A stretch of DNA of 21,111 bases from CAZJHD01 sp964545855 (GTDB taxonomy: Bacteria; Planctomycetota; UBA1135; JACQFD01), in assembly GCA_964545855.1 (NCBI GenBank), contig CAZJHD010000073.1:1-21111 (forward strand), written 5' to 3'. Below, piece by piece: positions 7,837 through 15,548 of this stretch. The number at the start of each line of letters is the position of its first letter. The first letter of the stretch is position 1. A model generated the notes under the pieces. That model had not been told where the DNA came from. It did not search any database and was given only the letters and a program-made list of their open reading frames with translations. Both the position numbers and the translations under genes were made by a program.

Positions 7837-9282
7837 TCACTTGTATCCGATTCCCTGGAGCGCCTCGATCTCGGCCTCGCCGAGGTCGGTCGCGGCGCCG
7901 TCGCCGCCGTGCCGGCGGCGCAGCTTCTCCCACAGCGCGGTCGCGTCGGCGGCGAGCCGCGACAGCTCCTCCTCGGCGGCGCCCCCCTTCCCGGCGAGGT
8001 TCGTCGTCTCTCCGGGATCCGCGGCGAGGTCGTAGAAGGCGGAGGGCGCCATCGCGCGGATCCAGTCGGGCGCCTTGTGCGGCTCGACGTCGAAGCGCTT
8101 CGCCGACCGCGTGCGCGTCGAGAAGGAGCCCGGCGCGCGGTCGGGGCTGAACCACCAGGCCGAGTAGGCGGCATGCTCCTCCCATCGCCCCGTCGCGAGG
8201 GCACGCGCCGCCGAGCGTCCCTCCATCTCCATCTTGGGCGGCACGCCCACCAGGTCGAGGAGCGTCGGCACGAGATCGACCGACGCGAAGGTCTCCGGCA
8301 CGCGCCGGCCCGCGTAGCGCGCGCCGGGGAGGCGCACGATCAGGGGAACGCGGAGGACCTCGTCGAAGATGTTCGTGTGCCCCTCGATGCCGTGCTCCCA
8401 CATGGCCTCGCCGTGGTCCGACGTGACGACCAGGATCACGTCGTCGTAGGCGCCGACCTCGGCGAGGAGATCGAGGAGATCCGAGGTCTCCCGGTCGGCG
8501 CCGGTCACGCCCGCCTCGTAGAGCCGGTGGAAGAACCGGCGGTCCTCGTCCGTCTTCGCGTGACCACCCGAGAGCGGCATGGCGATGCGGCGCTGGGCCG
8601 GGCTCGCCTTCATCACCTCCCAGTGGCTCGCGCGCGCCGCCTTGCGCGCCGGCTCGGCGAAGACTCCGTCGTAGTCCTCGAGGAGCTCCCGCAGGAGGTC
8701 GAGGGGCGCGCGGTAGGGCTGGTGCGGCCGATAGGTGTGCGCGAAGAGGAAGAAGGGCTTCTTGCCTCGCTCCACGAGGAAACGGCGGATGCGCGTCTCC
8801 TTCATCCCGAGCCCCGTGGGCTCGTGCTCGAAGTGGTCGAAGCCGCGGTGGAAGCCACCGGCCGGGAGGATCTGCACTCCGTCGGTGAAGCCCGCCGTCG
8901 CGTAGCCCGCCTCGCGCAGCCGCTCCGCGAGCGTCGGGATGCTCGGCGGGATCGCGAAGAACTTGTTCAGTCCGGCGATGGCGACGCGATGCACGTGCGG
9001 CGAGAACCCCGTGAGCATCGTCGCGTGGGACGGCGCCGTGATGTGAGCCGCGGCGATCGCGGTCTCGAAGACGATCCCCTCCTCCCCGAGCCGCGCGAGC
9101 CGCGGCGTCCGGCCCTCGGGCGCGCCGAAGCCCGTCACGGCGTCGGCGCGGAGCGTGTCGATCGAGAGGAGGACGATCGACGCGTGCGGGAACTCCGCCG
9201 TCGGCTGGCTGCAGGACGGCGCCGTGGCGCACAGGGCGAACGTCGCCAGCACGGAGACGATTCGCGAGGTGGCTTCGGGCAT
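7837..9282 (-). CDS. sulfatase / alkaline-phosphatase-superfamily hydrolase, exported
   Basis: A 481-residue member of the sulfatase (alkaline phosphatase) superfamily. Residues 35-47 (SIVLLSIDTLRAD) supply the first metal-binding Asp. Residues 81-92 (ITAPSHATMLTG) align with the sulfatase active-site CxPSR block. VVTSDHGEAMWEHG supplies the second metal-binding Asp-His pair, and FYDLAADPGETTNLA is the typical C-terminal sulfatase motif. The nucleophile position is Thr82, not the Cys or Ser that is converted to formylglycine. A Thr nucleophile is used by some phosphoryl- and phosphoethanolamine-transferring relatives, so sulfate-ester cleavage is not assured. The N-terminus looks like an export signal, possibly a lipoprotein with Cys24, though its lipobox is poor. 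Start ATG at 9282 precedes that signal. It lies upstream of lpdA but seems functionally separate. Confidence 0.85.
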   Translation of the reverse strand: MPEATSRIVSVLATFALCATAPSCSQPTAEFPHASIVLLSIDTLRADAVTGFGAPEGRTPRLARLGEEGIVFETAIAAAHITAPSHATMLTGFSPHVHRVAIAGLNKFFAIPPSIPTLAERLREAGYATAGFTDGVQILPAGGFHRGFDHFEHEPTGLGMKETRIRRFLVERGKKPFFLFAHTYRPHQPYRAPLDLLRELLEDYDGVFAEPARKAARASHWEVMKASPAQRRIAMPLSGGHAKTDEDRRFFHRLYEAGVTGADRETSDLLDLLAEVGAYDDVILVVTSDHGEAMWEHGIEGHTNIFDEVLRVPLIVRLPGARYAGRRVPETFASVDLVPTLLDLVGVPPKMEMEGRSAARALATGRWEEHAAYSAWWFSPDRAPGSFSTRTRSAKRFDVEPHKAPDWIRAMAPSAFYDLAADPGETTNLAGKGGAAEEELSRLAADATALWEKLRRRHGGDGAATDLGEAEIEALQGIGYK

Positions 9283-9420
9283 CGAGAGGTCGTGGGTCGA
9301 CGGCCGCGCCCGCGTCGAGTGCTGCCGCCTCCATCGTATCGGAAGGCGATGCACGGTAGCTTGTCCGCTTCGCACCTTCGGCGCTTCCGCCGCGAGCCGA
9401 ACCAAGCCACGAAGAAGCAA
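9283..9420. promoter_or_regulatory. divergent intergenic region between sulfatase-like and DUF3553-type genes
   Basis: These 138 bases separate two genes transcribed away from each other, so each must have its promoter here. I cannot pick out convincing -35 and -10 elements by eye. An in-frame ATG at 9349 could extend the rightward gene by 24 residues, but the conserved domain begins right at 9421. Confidence 0.4.
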
Positions 9421-10410
9421 ATGTTCAAAGTTGGAGACTACGTCCGTCACGTGAACTGCCCCGAGTGGGGCATCGGTCAGATCGCCGACATCCGCGGGTC
9501 GATGCTGGTGGTGCACTTCGAGCACAGCGATCGCGCGCGCGAGTTCCGCGACAACACGACGCTCCTCGTCGCCGCTCCCGAGGCCGAGGCGAACCCGCCG
9601 CGTCTCACCCACTTGAAGCTCCCGCGGCGGTCGAGCTCGGGGAAGCGCCCCTCCACGCCGAAGGTGACGCGGACCTTCGAGGAGATGCTCGCGAGCTTCC
9701 CGGAGGTCGTGAAGGAGGGATTCGCCGGCGAAGCGTGGCGCGAGCTGCAGAAGGCGCGTGCTCAGGTGCAGGCCGCCCTGCAGGAGCATCTCCCGAAGAA
9801 GACGTGGACCGATCTCTGCGCCGCGAAGGACCTGGACACCCTCGGCCAGCATCACCGCACCGTGGTGCAGACGGCGAAGCTGCTGCATCCCGTGCAGGCC
9901 CTTCGGATCAGCAAGATCCGGACGGAGGGATTCTGGGAGGCCTACCGCGACCTCGTGTTCGACGCGGAGCTCGCTCCCGCCGCCTTCGAGACGATGCTGA
10001 AGGCGCTCGAGGAGGCCGGACAGGCGGCGTGGCCGAACATCACGGCTCTCCGCAGCGTGGTCCATCCGAAGACGGACCTGCACGTGAAGCCCGACTCCGC
10101 CAAGCGCATGGCCGCGTCGATCCGGTTCGAGCTCGCCTACGACACGAAGCCCTCTCTCGACGGCTATCGGCGTCTGCTCGACTTCGCCACGGAGGTGAGG
10201 AGCCGCCTCGAGAAGGCGGGACACCCCGTCGCCGACTTCTGGGACGTCTCCCAATTCGTGCGCTCCGTCGCGAGCACGTCCCCCGTGCGCAAGAAGAAGG
10301 CGCCGGCAGATGGCACGGCCTCGACGAAGCCCGCGCCGGAAGCGGCGCCGCCCTCGACGCCCGGGGGAGACGAGACTCCTCCGCAGTCGTCGAAGGCGGT
10401 CGGAAGCTGA
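9421..10410 (+). CDS. DUF3553-type N-terminal domain protein with conserved helical C-terminal domain
   Basis: A 329-residue cytoplasmic protein. Residues 2-50 (FKVGDYVRH, CPEWGIGQI, MLVVHFEH) match the small beta-rich DUF3553 type. This domain is related in look to CarD/Tudor modules and is sometimes found on UvrD-like helicases. The middle, about 75-215, is helical. Residues about 218-285 (HPKTDLHVKPDSAKRMAASI and SLDGYRRLLDFATEVRSRL) resemble, from memory, a conserved domain with a KPxxT-FDL-Y pattern in uncharacterised bacterial proteins. The last 40 residues are a Lys/Ala/Pro-rich tail. Start ATG at 9421 is chosen because the domain begins at residue 2; a purine-rich GAAGAAG lies upstream. 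It converges on the HEWGTFTS gene with 12 bases between stops. Nucleic-acid binding is a reasonable guess, not shown. Confidence 0.78.
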   Translation: MFKVGDYVRHVNCPEWGIGQIADIRGSMLVVHFEHSDRAREFRDNTTLLVAAPEAEANPPRLTHLKLPRRSSSGKRPSTPKVTRTFEEMLASFPEVVKEGFAGEAWRELQKARAQVQAALQEHLPKKTWTDLCAAKDLDTLGQHHRTVVQTAKLLHPVQALRISKIRTEGFWEAYRDLVFDAELAPAAFETMLKALEEAGQAAWPNITALRSVVHPKTDLHVKPDSAKRMAASIRFELAYDTKPSLDGYRRLLDFATEVRSRLEKAGHPVADFWDVSQFVRSVASTSPVRKKKAPADGTASTKPAPEAAPPSTPGGDETPPQSSKAVGS

Positions 10411-10431
10411 AGCGCCGGCGATTCAGCGACC
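10398..10431. terminator. shared bidirectional hairpin over both convergent stop codons
   Basis: GCTGAA (10406-10411) pairs perfectly with TTCAGC (10422-10427) around a 10-base GC-rich loop. An outer GGTC (10398-10401) pairs with GACC (10428-10431) past a GAAG-side bulge. The stem contains the TGA stops of both convergent genes. There is no T-run in either direction. A role as a compact two-way transcript end is inferred. Confidence 0.45.
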
Positions 10432-11697
10432 GGATTCCCGGAGGACGCGCGCCACGCGTTCGCGCACCGGCGCAGGAGTCGTCGGCTCCAGGAGCCGCAG
10501 GAGCATCGGCTCGGCGAAGCGGCCCCACCGGAGGATCGTCGCCTCGGCCATGACGCGCGCCGCGCGGGACGGGCTCGCGAGCGCGTAGGCGGCTTCCCGA
10601 AGCTCGGCCTCCCTCTCGGGAGTCGGCACTTCGAGTCGGCCGACCATCACGCGCACGATCCGATCGGGCGCCGGCTCGATCCGCAGCGGGAGGATCGTGT
10701 CCGTGCGCTCCCGCGGCAGGAGATAGAAGACGCGGAGCCCCTCTTCGAACCAGGTGTCGGTCCACGTGGCGATCATCGCGTCGACCTCGCGGTCCGTGAG
10801 ACCCGCAGCGCGCAGGTCACGAGCGATCGCGGCGGCGGCACTCCCGCGGTCGGAGACGAGGTCGGGCCGATCGATCGCGACGGCTCCCTCGAGCGCGCCG
10901 ATCCGCGTCCAGCCGATGCGTCCTGCGCGGTTCTCGAAGACGATCGCGCCGCCGAGGGCGAGCGCGCCGCGGCTCTCGAGACGCAGCCGCGCGCCCTCGA
11001 GCCTCGCCGTGAGGGGCAGATCGAAGTCGCCGATGCCCCGATAGAAGAGGAACCGCTCCCGCTGCTCGCCCTCCTCGCCGGCGACGATCAGCGGCGCCGC
11101 CTCGGTGGCGCGCGCCGGGTAGTAGTGGCTCGGCTCGGGCTCCGTCGGGAAGGCCGGCTCGACGCCGGGCGCGATGCGCACGCCGGACCATCGGATGCCG
11201 CGTCCGCGCAGCTCCGCGCGGGGATACCACTCGGTCACGAATCCCTCGGGGAAGCCGACCTCGACGTCGACCACGCGCTCGCGGTCGGAGTGGAAGTAGA
11301 GGACGGGCGTCTCCATGCGGACGCGCGCGGGACTCCTCTTCTTCAGCTCGAGCTGGTCGTCCTTCGAGGGCGCGCCCGCGTTCGCGCGCCGCGAGGGGCG
11401 GCCGCCGTCGTCAACGGAAGCCGGCGTCGCCGCCGCGATCGGATCGGCGGCCAGCGCGCGGTAGACGAAGGAAGGAAGGTCGGTCGGGCCGTCGAGGGGC
11501 CGCCACTCGAGCGCCGCGCCGTCGGCTCCGGCGAGGCTCGTGAAGGTGCCCCACTCGTGAACCACGAGACCCGTCGTGGGCCGTGCGCGCTCGGCGCAGG
11601 CGTCGCCCCCGCCGATGGCGGCGTGGACAACGAGCATCGGTGCGAGGGCGAGGAATGCTTGGGCGAGGAAAGAGGCGGCGACGAGAGAAGGAGACAT
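10423..11697 (-). CDS. secreted protein of unknown function with HEWGTFTS motif
   Basis: A 424-residue exported protein. Residues 1-28 form a hydrophobic signal (FLAQAFLALAPMLVVHAAI). Residues 46-54 read VHEWGTFTS, followed by AGADG. This motif marks a family of uncharacterised secreted proteins that I recall from Planctomycetes and other environmental bacteria. The phrase METPVLYFHSDRE near residue 128 and an FYRGIGDFDLPL segment near 224 are also typical of that family. The protein is then mixed beta and ends in a helical, HEAT-like stretch (EATILRWGRFAEPMLLRLLE). No catalytic motif is evident. Start ATG at 11697 has GGGAGG placed 4 bases upstream. It is divergent from the HEAT-repeat/cytochrome unit and may share its regulation. 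Function is unknown. Confidence 0.8.
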   Translation of the reverse strand: MSPSLVAASFLAQAFLALAPMLVVHAAIGGGDACAERARPTTGLVVHEWGTFTSLAGADGAALEWRPLDGPTDLPSFVYRALAADPIAAATPASVDDGGRPSRRANAGAPSKDDQLELKKRSPARVRMETPVLYFHSDRERVVDVEVGFPEGFVTEWYPRAELRGRGIRWSGVRIAPGVEPAFPTEPEPSHYYPARATEAAPLIVAGEEGEQRERFLFYRGIGDFDLPLTARLEGARLRLESRGALALGGAIVFENRAGRIGWTRIGALEGAVAIDRPDLVSDRGSAAAAIARDLRAAGLTDREVDAMIATWTDTWFEEGLRVFYLLPRERTDTILPLRIEPAPDRIVRVMVGRLEVPTPEREAELREAAYALASPSRAARVMAEATILRWGRFAEPMLLRLLEPTTPAPVRERVARVLRESGR

Positions 11698-11910
11698 GGG
11701 ACCTCCCGGTTCGCGGTCGGTGGAGCGAGTCGCGCTCGATCGGATCGGGCGCGGGAACGGCTCGCAGGTGCGTCCCTTCGCGCGACCGTTAGCGACCGGT
11801 CGTCTCCGCGCCGTCGAAGATCCTGCAACGTGCCCGCTTCGGGCACACTACGAACGGGCCGCGGCCCGCTCGCTCTCGCCGCGATCCGACGTTCAGGAAC
11901 CAACGCATCG
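11698..11910. promoter_or_regulatory. 213-base divergent intergenic region with palindromes
   Basis: This region must hold promoters for the leftward HEWGTFTS gene and the rightward HEAT-repeat gene. It contains a perfect 7-base inverted repeat GTGCCCG-CTT-CGGGCAC at 11830-11846, a 10-base palindrome CGACCGGTCG at 11793-11802, and a GCGACCG direct repeat at 11782-11788 and 11792-11798. Any of these could be operator sites. I see no clear sigma-70 boxes. Confidence 0.4.
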
Positions 11911-14436
11911 GTGCTCGCCGAACCCCGAAGGACCCTCCGCCGCCGACTCGGCTCCCTCGCGACCGCAGCCCTCGTGGCCGCCTTCGTCGCCCTCTCCGCG
12001 GCCGCCGCCGCGATCGCGGTGCCTCGCTGGTTCGACCTCGACGTCGCGATCCCCCCGGGATCGCCGCTCGACTGGTCTCGATCGATCCCCGTCACCGGCT
12101 CCGGAGGCGGCTCGGTCTTCACGGCGCCGCGCCGTCCGGTCTCCGAGGGCACGCGCGTCTCTCCGTCGACGGCCCAGCTCCCCGTGCGTCTCCCGGCGGG
12201 CTCGGACCTGCTGCGGATCCTCACCGTCGACCTCACCTTCGAGATCCCCTGGGTCGCGGAGCACGAGTTCCCCCGCGCCACGTTCGTCCTCACGGGCGCG
12301 AAGCGTCCGGCGGATCTGCCCCCCATCGGCCGCGCCGCCTACTGGGCCGCCCTCGCTCCGCTGCTGCGAATGCAGCTCCATCCGAGCCAGGTGTCGACGG
12401 CGGAGACGCTGGCGCACCTCCTCGAGATCGGCGAGGCCGCCATCCCGGCGATCGAGGCCGCGATGTCGGAGAAGGCGCTCGCGGGCGACTGCAAGTGGCT
12501 CCTCGACCAGATCGGCGACGCGTCCCCGATCGCGCCGAAGGTGCTCCTGGGTCCCACGCCAGAGGCGCGCCTGGGCTCGACGCCAGAGGCGGCCATGCTG
12601 CAGCGGTTCGTCGTCGACGAGCTGACGGCCGGCCACCCCTTCGACCCCACCTCGGAGTTCGGCCGGCGCCTCCTCTGGTTCGGCGACGCCTTCGCGTCCG
12701 CCGTCGCGTCCTACACGAATCACCCCCACCCCTTCCTTCGGCGGAACGCAGTCTTCCTCCTCGGGCGGCTCGAGGGAACGACGGCGACGAACGCGCTCCT
12801 CGAGACCGCCACGGGCTCGCGGGATCCGGTCGCGCGGATCCGCGCGATCTCGGCCATCTCGCGGAGGAAGCGATCCGTCGACGCGCAGCGCCTCGCCGAC
12901 GCGCTGCCGCGCGCGGGCTCCGACGCGGAGTGGGTCGCGCTGGTGCACGCGCTCGGCTCCCTCGGCGACGCCCGCACGGCCGTCGCCATCCGGAAGTCGC
13001 TCGGCGGGCGCCTCGACTCCGACCTGTTGCTGGCGGCGCTCTCCGCCCTCGCGCAGATCCCGGTCTCCGACGCCGACGAGGCCCAGTGGAAGTGGCTCCA
13101 GGGCGTGTCGGTGAACCTGCGCGGCGACCCCTCGCGGTTCCGCGTCGAGCGCGCGGGAGTGAAGGCGGACATCCCCGACACGAGCGATCTCCGTGCGCGC
13201 ATGCTGCGCCAGCTCTGCCTCCTCGCCCTGGCGCGCACGAAGCCGTTCGACCGCGATCTCGCGAAGGAGGTCGTCGAACTCGCCTCCGAGCCTGCGGCCG
13301 GTGCCGCCGGCCGCGGACGGGGGATGTACGCGAACCCCTCCCTCGGCGGCGTCTTCCCGGTGGCGCAGTTCGTCTACCTCGATCTCCTGCGTTCGCTGGG
13401 CGAGCCGGGGCACGCGGTGCTGCGCGCCGTCGCGAAGGACGAGCTCACCGACCCGGCGCTGCGGGGCCACGCGCTGCTGCGCCTGCAGGAGAACGAGCAG
13501 GGGAACCTCGCGCGCGCGCTCTTCGCCGACCCGAAGACGCCGCACGGTCTCCGCGTGCACGCCCTCGAGCTCCTCGACTTCGTCGAGAACCCCGCGGCGC
13601 CGGTCCTCGCGCGGGACCACCTCGACTCCTCGCGCTTCTTCGAGCTGCCGCTGCCGGGCGATCCCGAGGAGCGCACGCTCGCGCTGTCGGCGCTCCGCAT
13701 CGCGGGGAAGCACCGCCGCCTTCGAGCCGAGGAGATGGAGAAGCACACGGAGACCCTGCGCCGCCCGCCGCCGCGCGTGCCCGACCCCGAGGTGGTCCTG
13801 CGGACCCTGGCCGAAGCGGTGGTGGATTCCGCGGAGAAGCGCGAGCCCCGCGACGCGCAGAAGGAGGCCATGAAGCGATTCGTCCAGGAAGCGACGAAGA
13901 ACCTCCCGAATCCGGGGATCTGGACCGAGCCGCGGGCGAACCTGGCGCGCGAGCTGGAGAAGCTGCTGGTGGGTCTCGCGTCGTCGTCGAGCGGGCCGCG
14001 CTACCGAGCGCTCGTCATCGAGTCGCTGCTGTCGGCGGCGCGGCCCGTCGTCGCCGGGAGGACCGCCGATCCGAACCAGCTCGACTTCCGTGGCCGCGTG
14101 CTGCTGGAGGAGGCGCTGCTGCTGGAGCTCGGCCGGACGGAGTCGGCGGCGGGCGCGCGGTGGCTCGCGTCCATCGCGTCCCCCCAGGACTCCGAGCGCC
14201 CGGCGAGCCTCCGCGCCGTCGCGTGCCTCGCGCTCGGCGTCACGCGTCGGGCCGACGCTCTGCCGGCGCTCCTGCCGCGGCTCTCGGATCCCGATCCCTT
14301 CGTGCGCTACTGCGCCTACGCCGCGCTGCGCCACGGCACGGAGCAGGACTTCGCCGCCGACTGGATCTATGGCACGCCCGCGGAGCGGCGCGAGGCGAGC
14401 AACCTCTACCAGCGCTGGCTCATGGACCGCCGATGA
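11911..14436 (+). CDS. exported HEAT-repeat protein
   Basis: An 841-residue protein with an N-terminal export signal or anchor: arginine-rich residues 6-14, then a hydrophobic Ala-rich run to about residue 35. Helical HEAT-type repeats follow, clearest at about 273-345 (HPFLRRNAVFLLGRL, DPVARIRAISAISRRK, EWVALVHALGSLGDARTA) and 763-815 (PASLRAVACLALGVTRRADA, DPDPFVRYCAYAALRHG). HEAT repeats form curved helical scaffolds for protein binding; no catalytic site is seen. The GTG at 11911 is chosen because it places the signal at the N-terminus; AGGA lies about 12 bases upstream, a weak ribosome site. The frame is open far upstream, but that part overlaps the divergent gene. Its last codons overlap the cytochrome start as ATGA, suggesting one translational unit. 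It probably acts in the periplasm beside that cytochrome. Confidence 0.85.
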   Translation: MLAEPRRTLRRRLGSLATAALVAAFVALSAAAAAIAVPRWFDLDVAIPPGSPLDWSRSIPVTGSGGGSVFTAPRRPVSEGTRVSPSTAQLPVRLPAGSDLLRILTVDLTFEIPWVAEHEFPRATFVLTGAKRPADLPPIGRAAYWAALAPLLRMQLHPSQVSTAETLAHLLEIGEAAIPAIEAAMSEKALAGDCKWLLDQIGDASPIAPKVLLGPTPEARLGSTPEAAMLQRFVVDELTAGHPFDPTSEFGRRLLWFGDAFASAVASYTNHPHPFLRRNAVFLLGRLEGTTATNALLETATGSRDPVARIRAISAISRRKRSVDAQRLADALPRAGSDAEWVALVHALGSLGDARTAVAIRKSLGGRLDSDLLLAALSALAQIPVSDADEAQWKWLQGVSVNLRGDPSRFRVERAGVKADIPDTSDLRARMLRQLCLLALARTKPFDRDLAKEVVELASEPAAGAAGRGRGMYANPSLGGVFPVAQFVYLDLLRSLGEPGHAVLRAVAKDELTDPALRGHALLRLQENEQGNLARALFADPKTPHGLRVHALELLDFVENPAAPVLARDHLDSSRFFELPLPGDPEERTLALSALRIAGKHRRLRAEEMEKHTETLRRPPPRVPDPEVVLRTLAEAVVDSAEKREPRDAQKEAMKRFVQEATKNLPNPGIWTEPRANLARELEKLLVGLASSSSGPRYRALVIESLLSAARPVVAGRTADPNQLDFRGRVLLEEALLLELGRTESAAGARWLASIASPQDSERPASLRAVACLALGVTRRADALPALLPRLSDPDPFVRYCAYAALRHGTEQDFAADWIYGTPAERREASNLYQRWLMDRR
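12547..12594 (+). repeat. 24-base tandem duplication within the HEAT-repeat gene
   Basis: Two adjacent 24-base units encode LGPTPEAR and LGSTPEAA (residues 213-228). They share 19 of 24 bases, including an identical ACGCCAGAGGCG. It is in frame and adds one short loop unit. Confidence 0.6.
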
Positions 14437-15410
14437 GGGCCGTGGCTCGCCGCATCGCGGCGCCGGCGGCCGCCATCGTCGCGGCGGCGGCGCTCATGGT
14501 GGGTGCGGCCGCGCCGCGCGGTGACGCACGCGCCGGCCGGATGCAGGACACGGAATCGCGGCCCGCCGAGGCGCCCGCACCGTGGACGCGGATCGACGTT
14601 CCCTCCCTCGCCGCCTGCGGAGGCTGCCACCTGCAGGTCTGGGAGGAGTGGTCGCGCTCGCTGCATGCGCGCGCGTGGACCAACGAGAACGCGCGCGCCG
14701 CGACGCGCGACTTCGCCGTCTCCGGGTGCCGCGCATGCCACAGCCCGATGCCGGTGATCCCGACGGGCCTCGACCGGCGGCCGGACTACCGCGACTTCAA
14801 CCAGGTCGACGGGGTGCACTGCCTCTCCTGCCACGGGCTCGCCGAAGGCGTCGCGGCGTCGCGCACGGACGCGAGCGCGCCGTGCAGGCCGACGCGGAGC
14901 CCGGAGCTCCTGAGCGCACGGTCCTGCTGGCCCTGCCACGAGCCGACGCACCAGGCCTACGCGGAGTACGAGCAGTCGGACGCCTTCGCGATCGGTTTGC
15001 GGTGCGCCGATTGCCACATGCCGGTGCGCGCCGACGGGAGCGGGAGGAGCCACGGCCCCCATGGCGGCCTCGATCCCGAGTTCGTGAAGAAGGGCATCCG
15101 CTGGAGCGCGCGACGCGTGGACACGGCGATCGAATTCGTGCTCACCAACCGGACGGGGCACAAGTTCCCCGGCGAGATCCCCTCCCGCGCCTTCGTGGTG
15201 CGTCTCGACCGCCCCGGCGTCGCGCCCGAGTACGCGACGATCCGTCGGCCCGACAAGGGAAGCTCCGCGCCCGACGAGCGGCTCGCACCGAACGAGACGC
15301 GGACGCTCCGCTTCGAGGCGCCGGAGCCCGAGGCGCGCCTACGGCTGCTCTGGAAGCCCTTCCCGCTGATGCCCGACGCGGAGGCGTTCCTCCTGGGGGA
15401 GTGGCCGTGA
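14433..15410 (+). CDS. exported pentahaem cytochrome c
   Basis: A 325-residue periplasmic electron-transfer protein. After a signal sequence (residues 1-26, hydrophobic and Ala-rich) there are five c-type haem motifs: CGGCH (62-66), CRACH (99-103), CLSCH (130-134), CWPCH (165-169) and CADCH (191-195). The spacing and the QVWEEWSRSLHARAW segment after the first motif resemble cytochrome c554-like proteins. After the haem part comes a beta-rich domain starting near residue 225, with FVLTNRTGHKFPGEIPSR, a conserved block seen at the end of similar multihaem cytochromes. Its His243 could be a distal ligand. Start ATG at 14433 overlaps the stop of the HEAT gene (ATGA) and has no ribosome site of its own, so translation is likely coupled. 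Redox partner and substrate are unknown. Confidence 0.9.
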   Translation: MRAVARRIAAPAAAIVAAAALMVGAAAPRGDARAGRMQDTESRPAEAPAPWTRIDVPSLAACGGCHLQVWEEWSRSLHARAWTNENARAATRDFAVSGCRACHSPMPVIPTGLDRRPDYRDFNQVDGVHCLSCHGLAEGVAASRTDASAPCRPTRSPELLSARSCWPCHEPTHQAYAEYEQSDAFAIGLRCADCHMPVRADGSGRSHGPHGGLDPEFVKKGIRWSARRVDTAIEFVLTNRTGHKFPGEIPSRAFVVRLDRPGVAPEYATIRRPDKGSSAPDERLAPNETRTLRFEAPEPEARLRLLWKPFPLMPDAEAFLLGEWP

Positions 15411-15487
15411 GAGCCGGAGACGGAACTCGGCACCGTTCGCCGCCACCGCTGGCGCGCCCTGGGGCCGGTGCGTAGGCTTTTCCCCCG

Positions 15488-15507
15488 GCGCCCGTTCCCT
15501 CGGGCGC
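15488..15507 (+). terminator. hairpin in the cytochrome-selenoprotein gap
   Basis: GCGCCCG pairs perfectly with CGGGCGC around a 6-base loop in the 138-base gap. An alternative outer pairing of GGTGCG (15467-15472) with CGCACC (15505-15510) would compete with it. No T-run follows. It could end the cytochrome transcript or lie in the leader of the next gene. Confidence 0.35.
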
Positions 15508-15539
15508 ACCCCGACCGGGGCGGGACTCCTGCCCCCAAG

Positions 15540-15545
15540 AGAGGA
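15540..15545 (+). promoter_or_regulatory. ribosome binding site of the selenoprotein gene
   Basis: AGAGGA lies 3 bases before the ATG at 15549 and directly supports that start. No comparable site precedes the in-frame GTG at 15822 downstream of the TGA, which argues against a separate downstream gene. Confidence 0.65.
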
Positions 15546-15548
15546 TCC

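Noticed and set aside
5773..9420. Long plus-strand open frame upstream of the DUF3553-type gene
   Set aside because: It is antisense to the coiled-coil, lpdA and sulfatase-like genes, and its translation is Arg/Ala/His-rich low complexity, typical of shadow frames in GC-rich DNA. Only the part from 9421 is a real gene.
9349..9420. Earlier ATG at 9349 for the DUF3553-type gene
   Set aside because: The added 24 residues are Arg-rich without domain character, and the conserved domain begins immediately at the ATG at 9421. It cannot be fully excluded.
11125..11910. Upstream extension of the HEAT-repeat gene
   Set aside because: It overlaps the divergent HEWGTFTS gene and its promoter region, and would bury the export signal in the middle of the protein.
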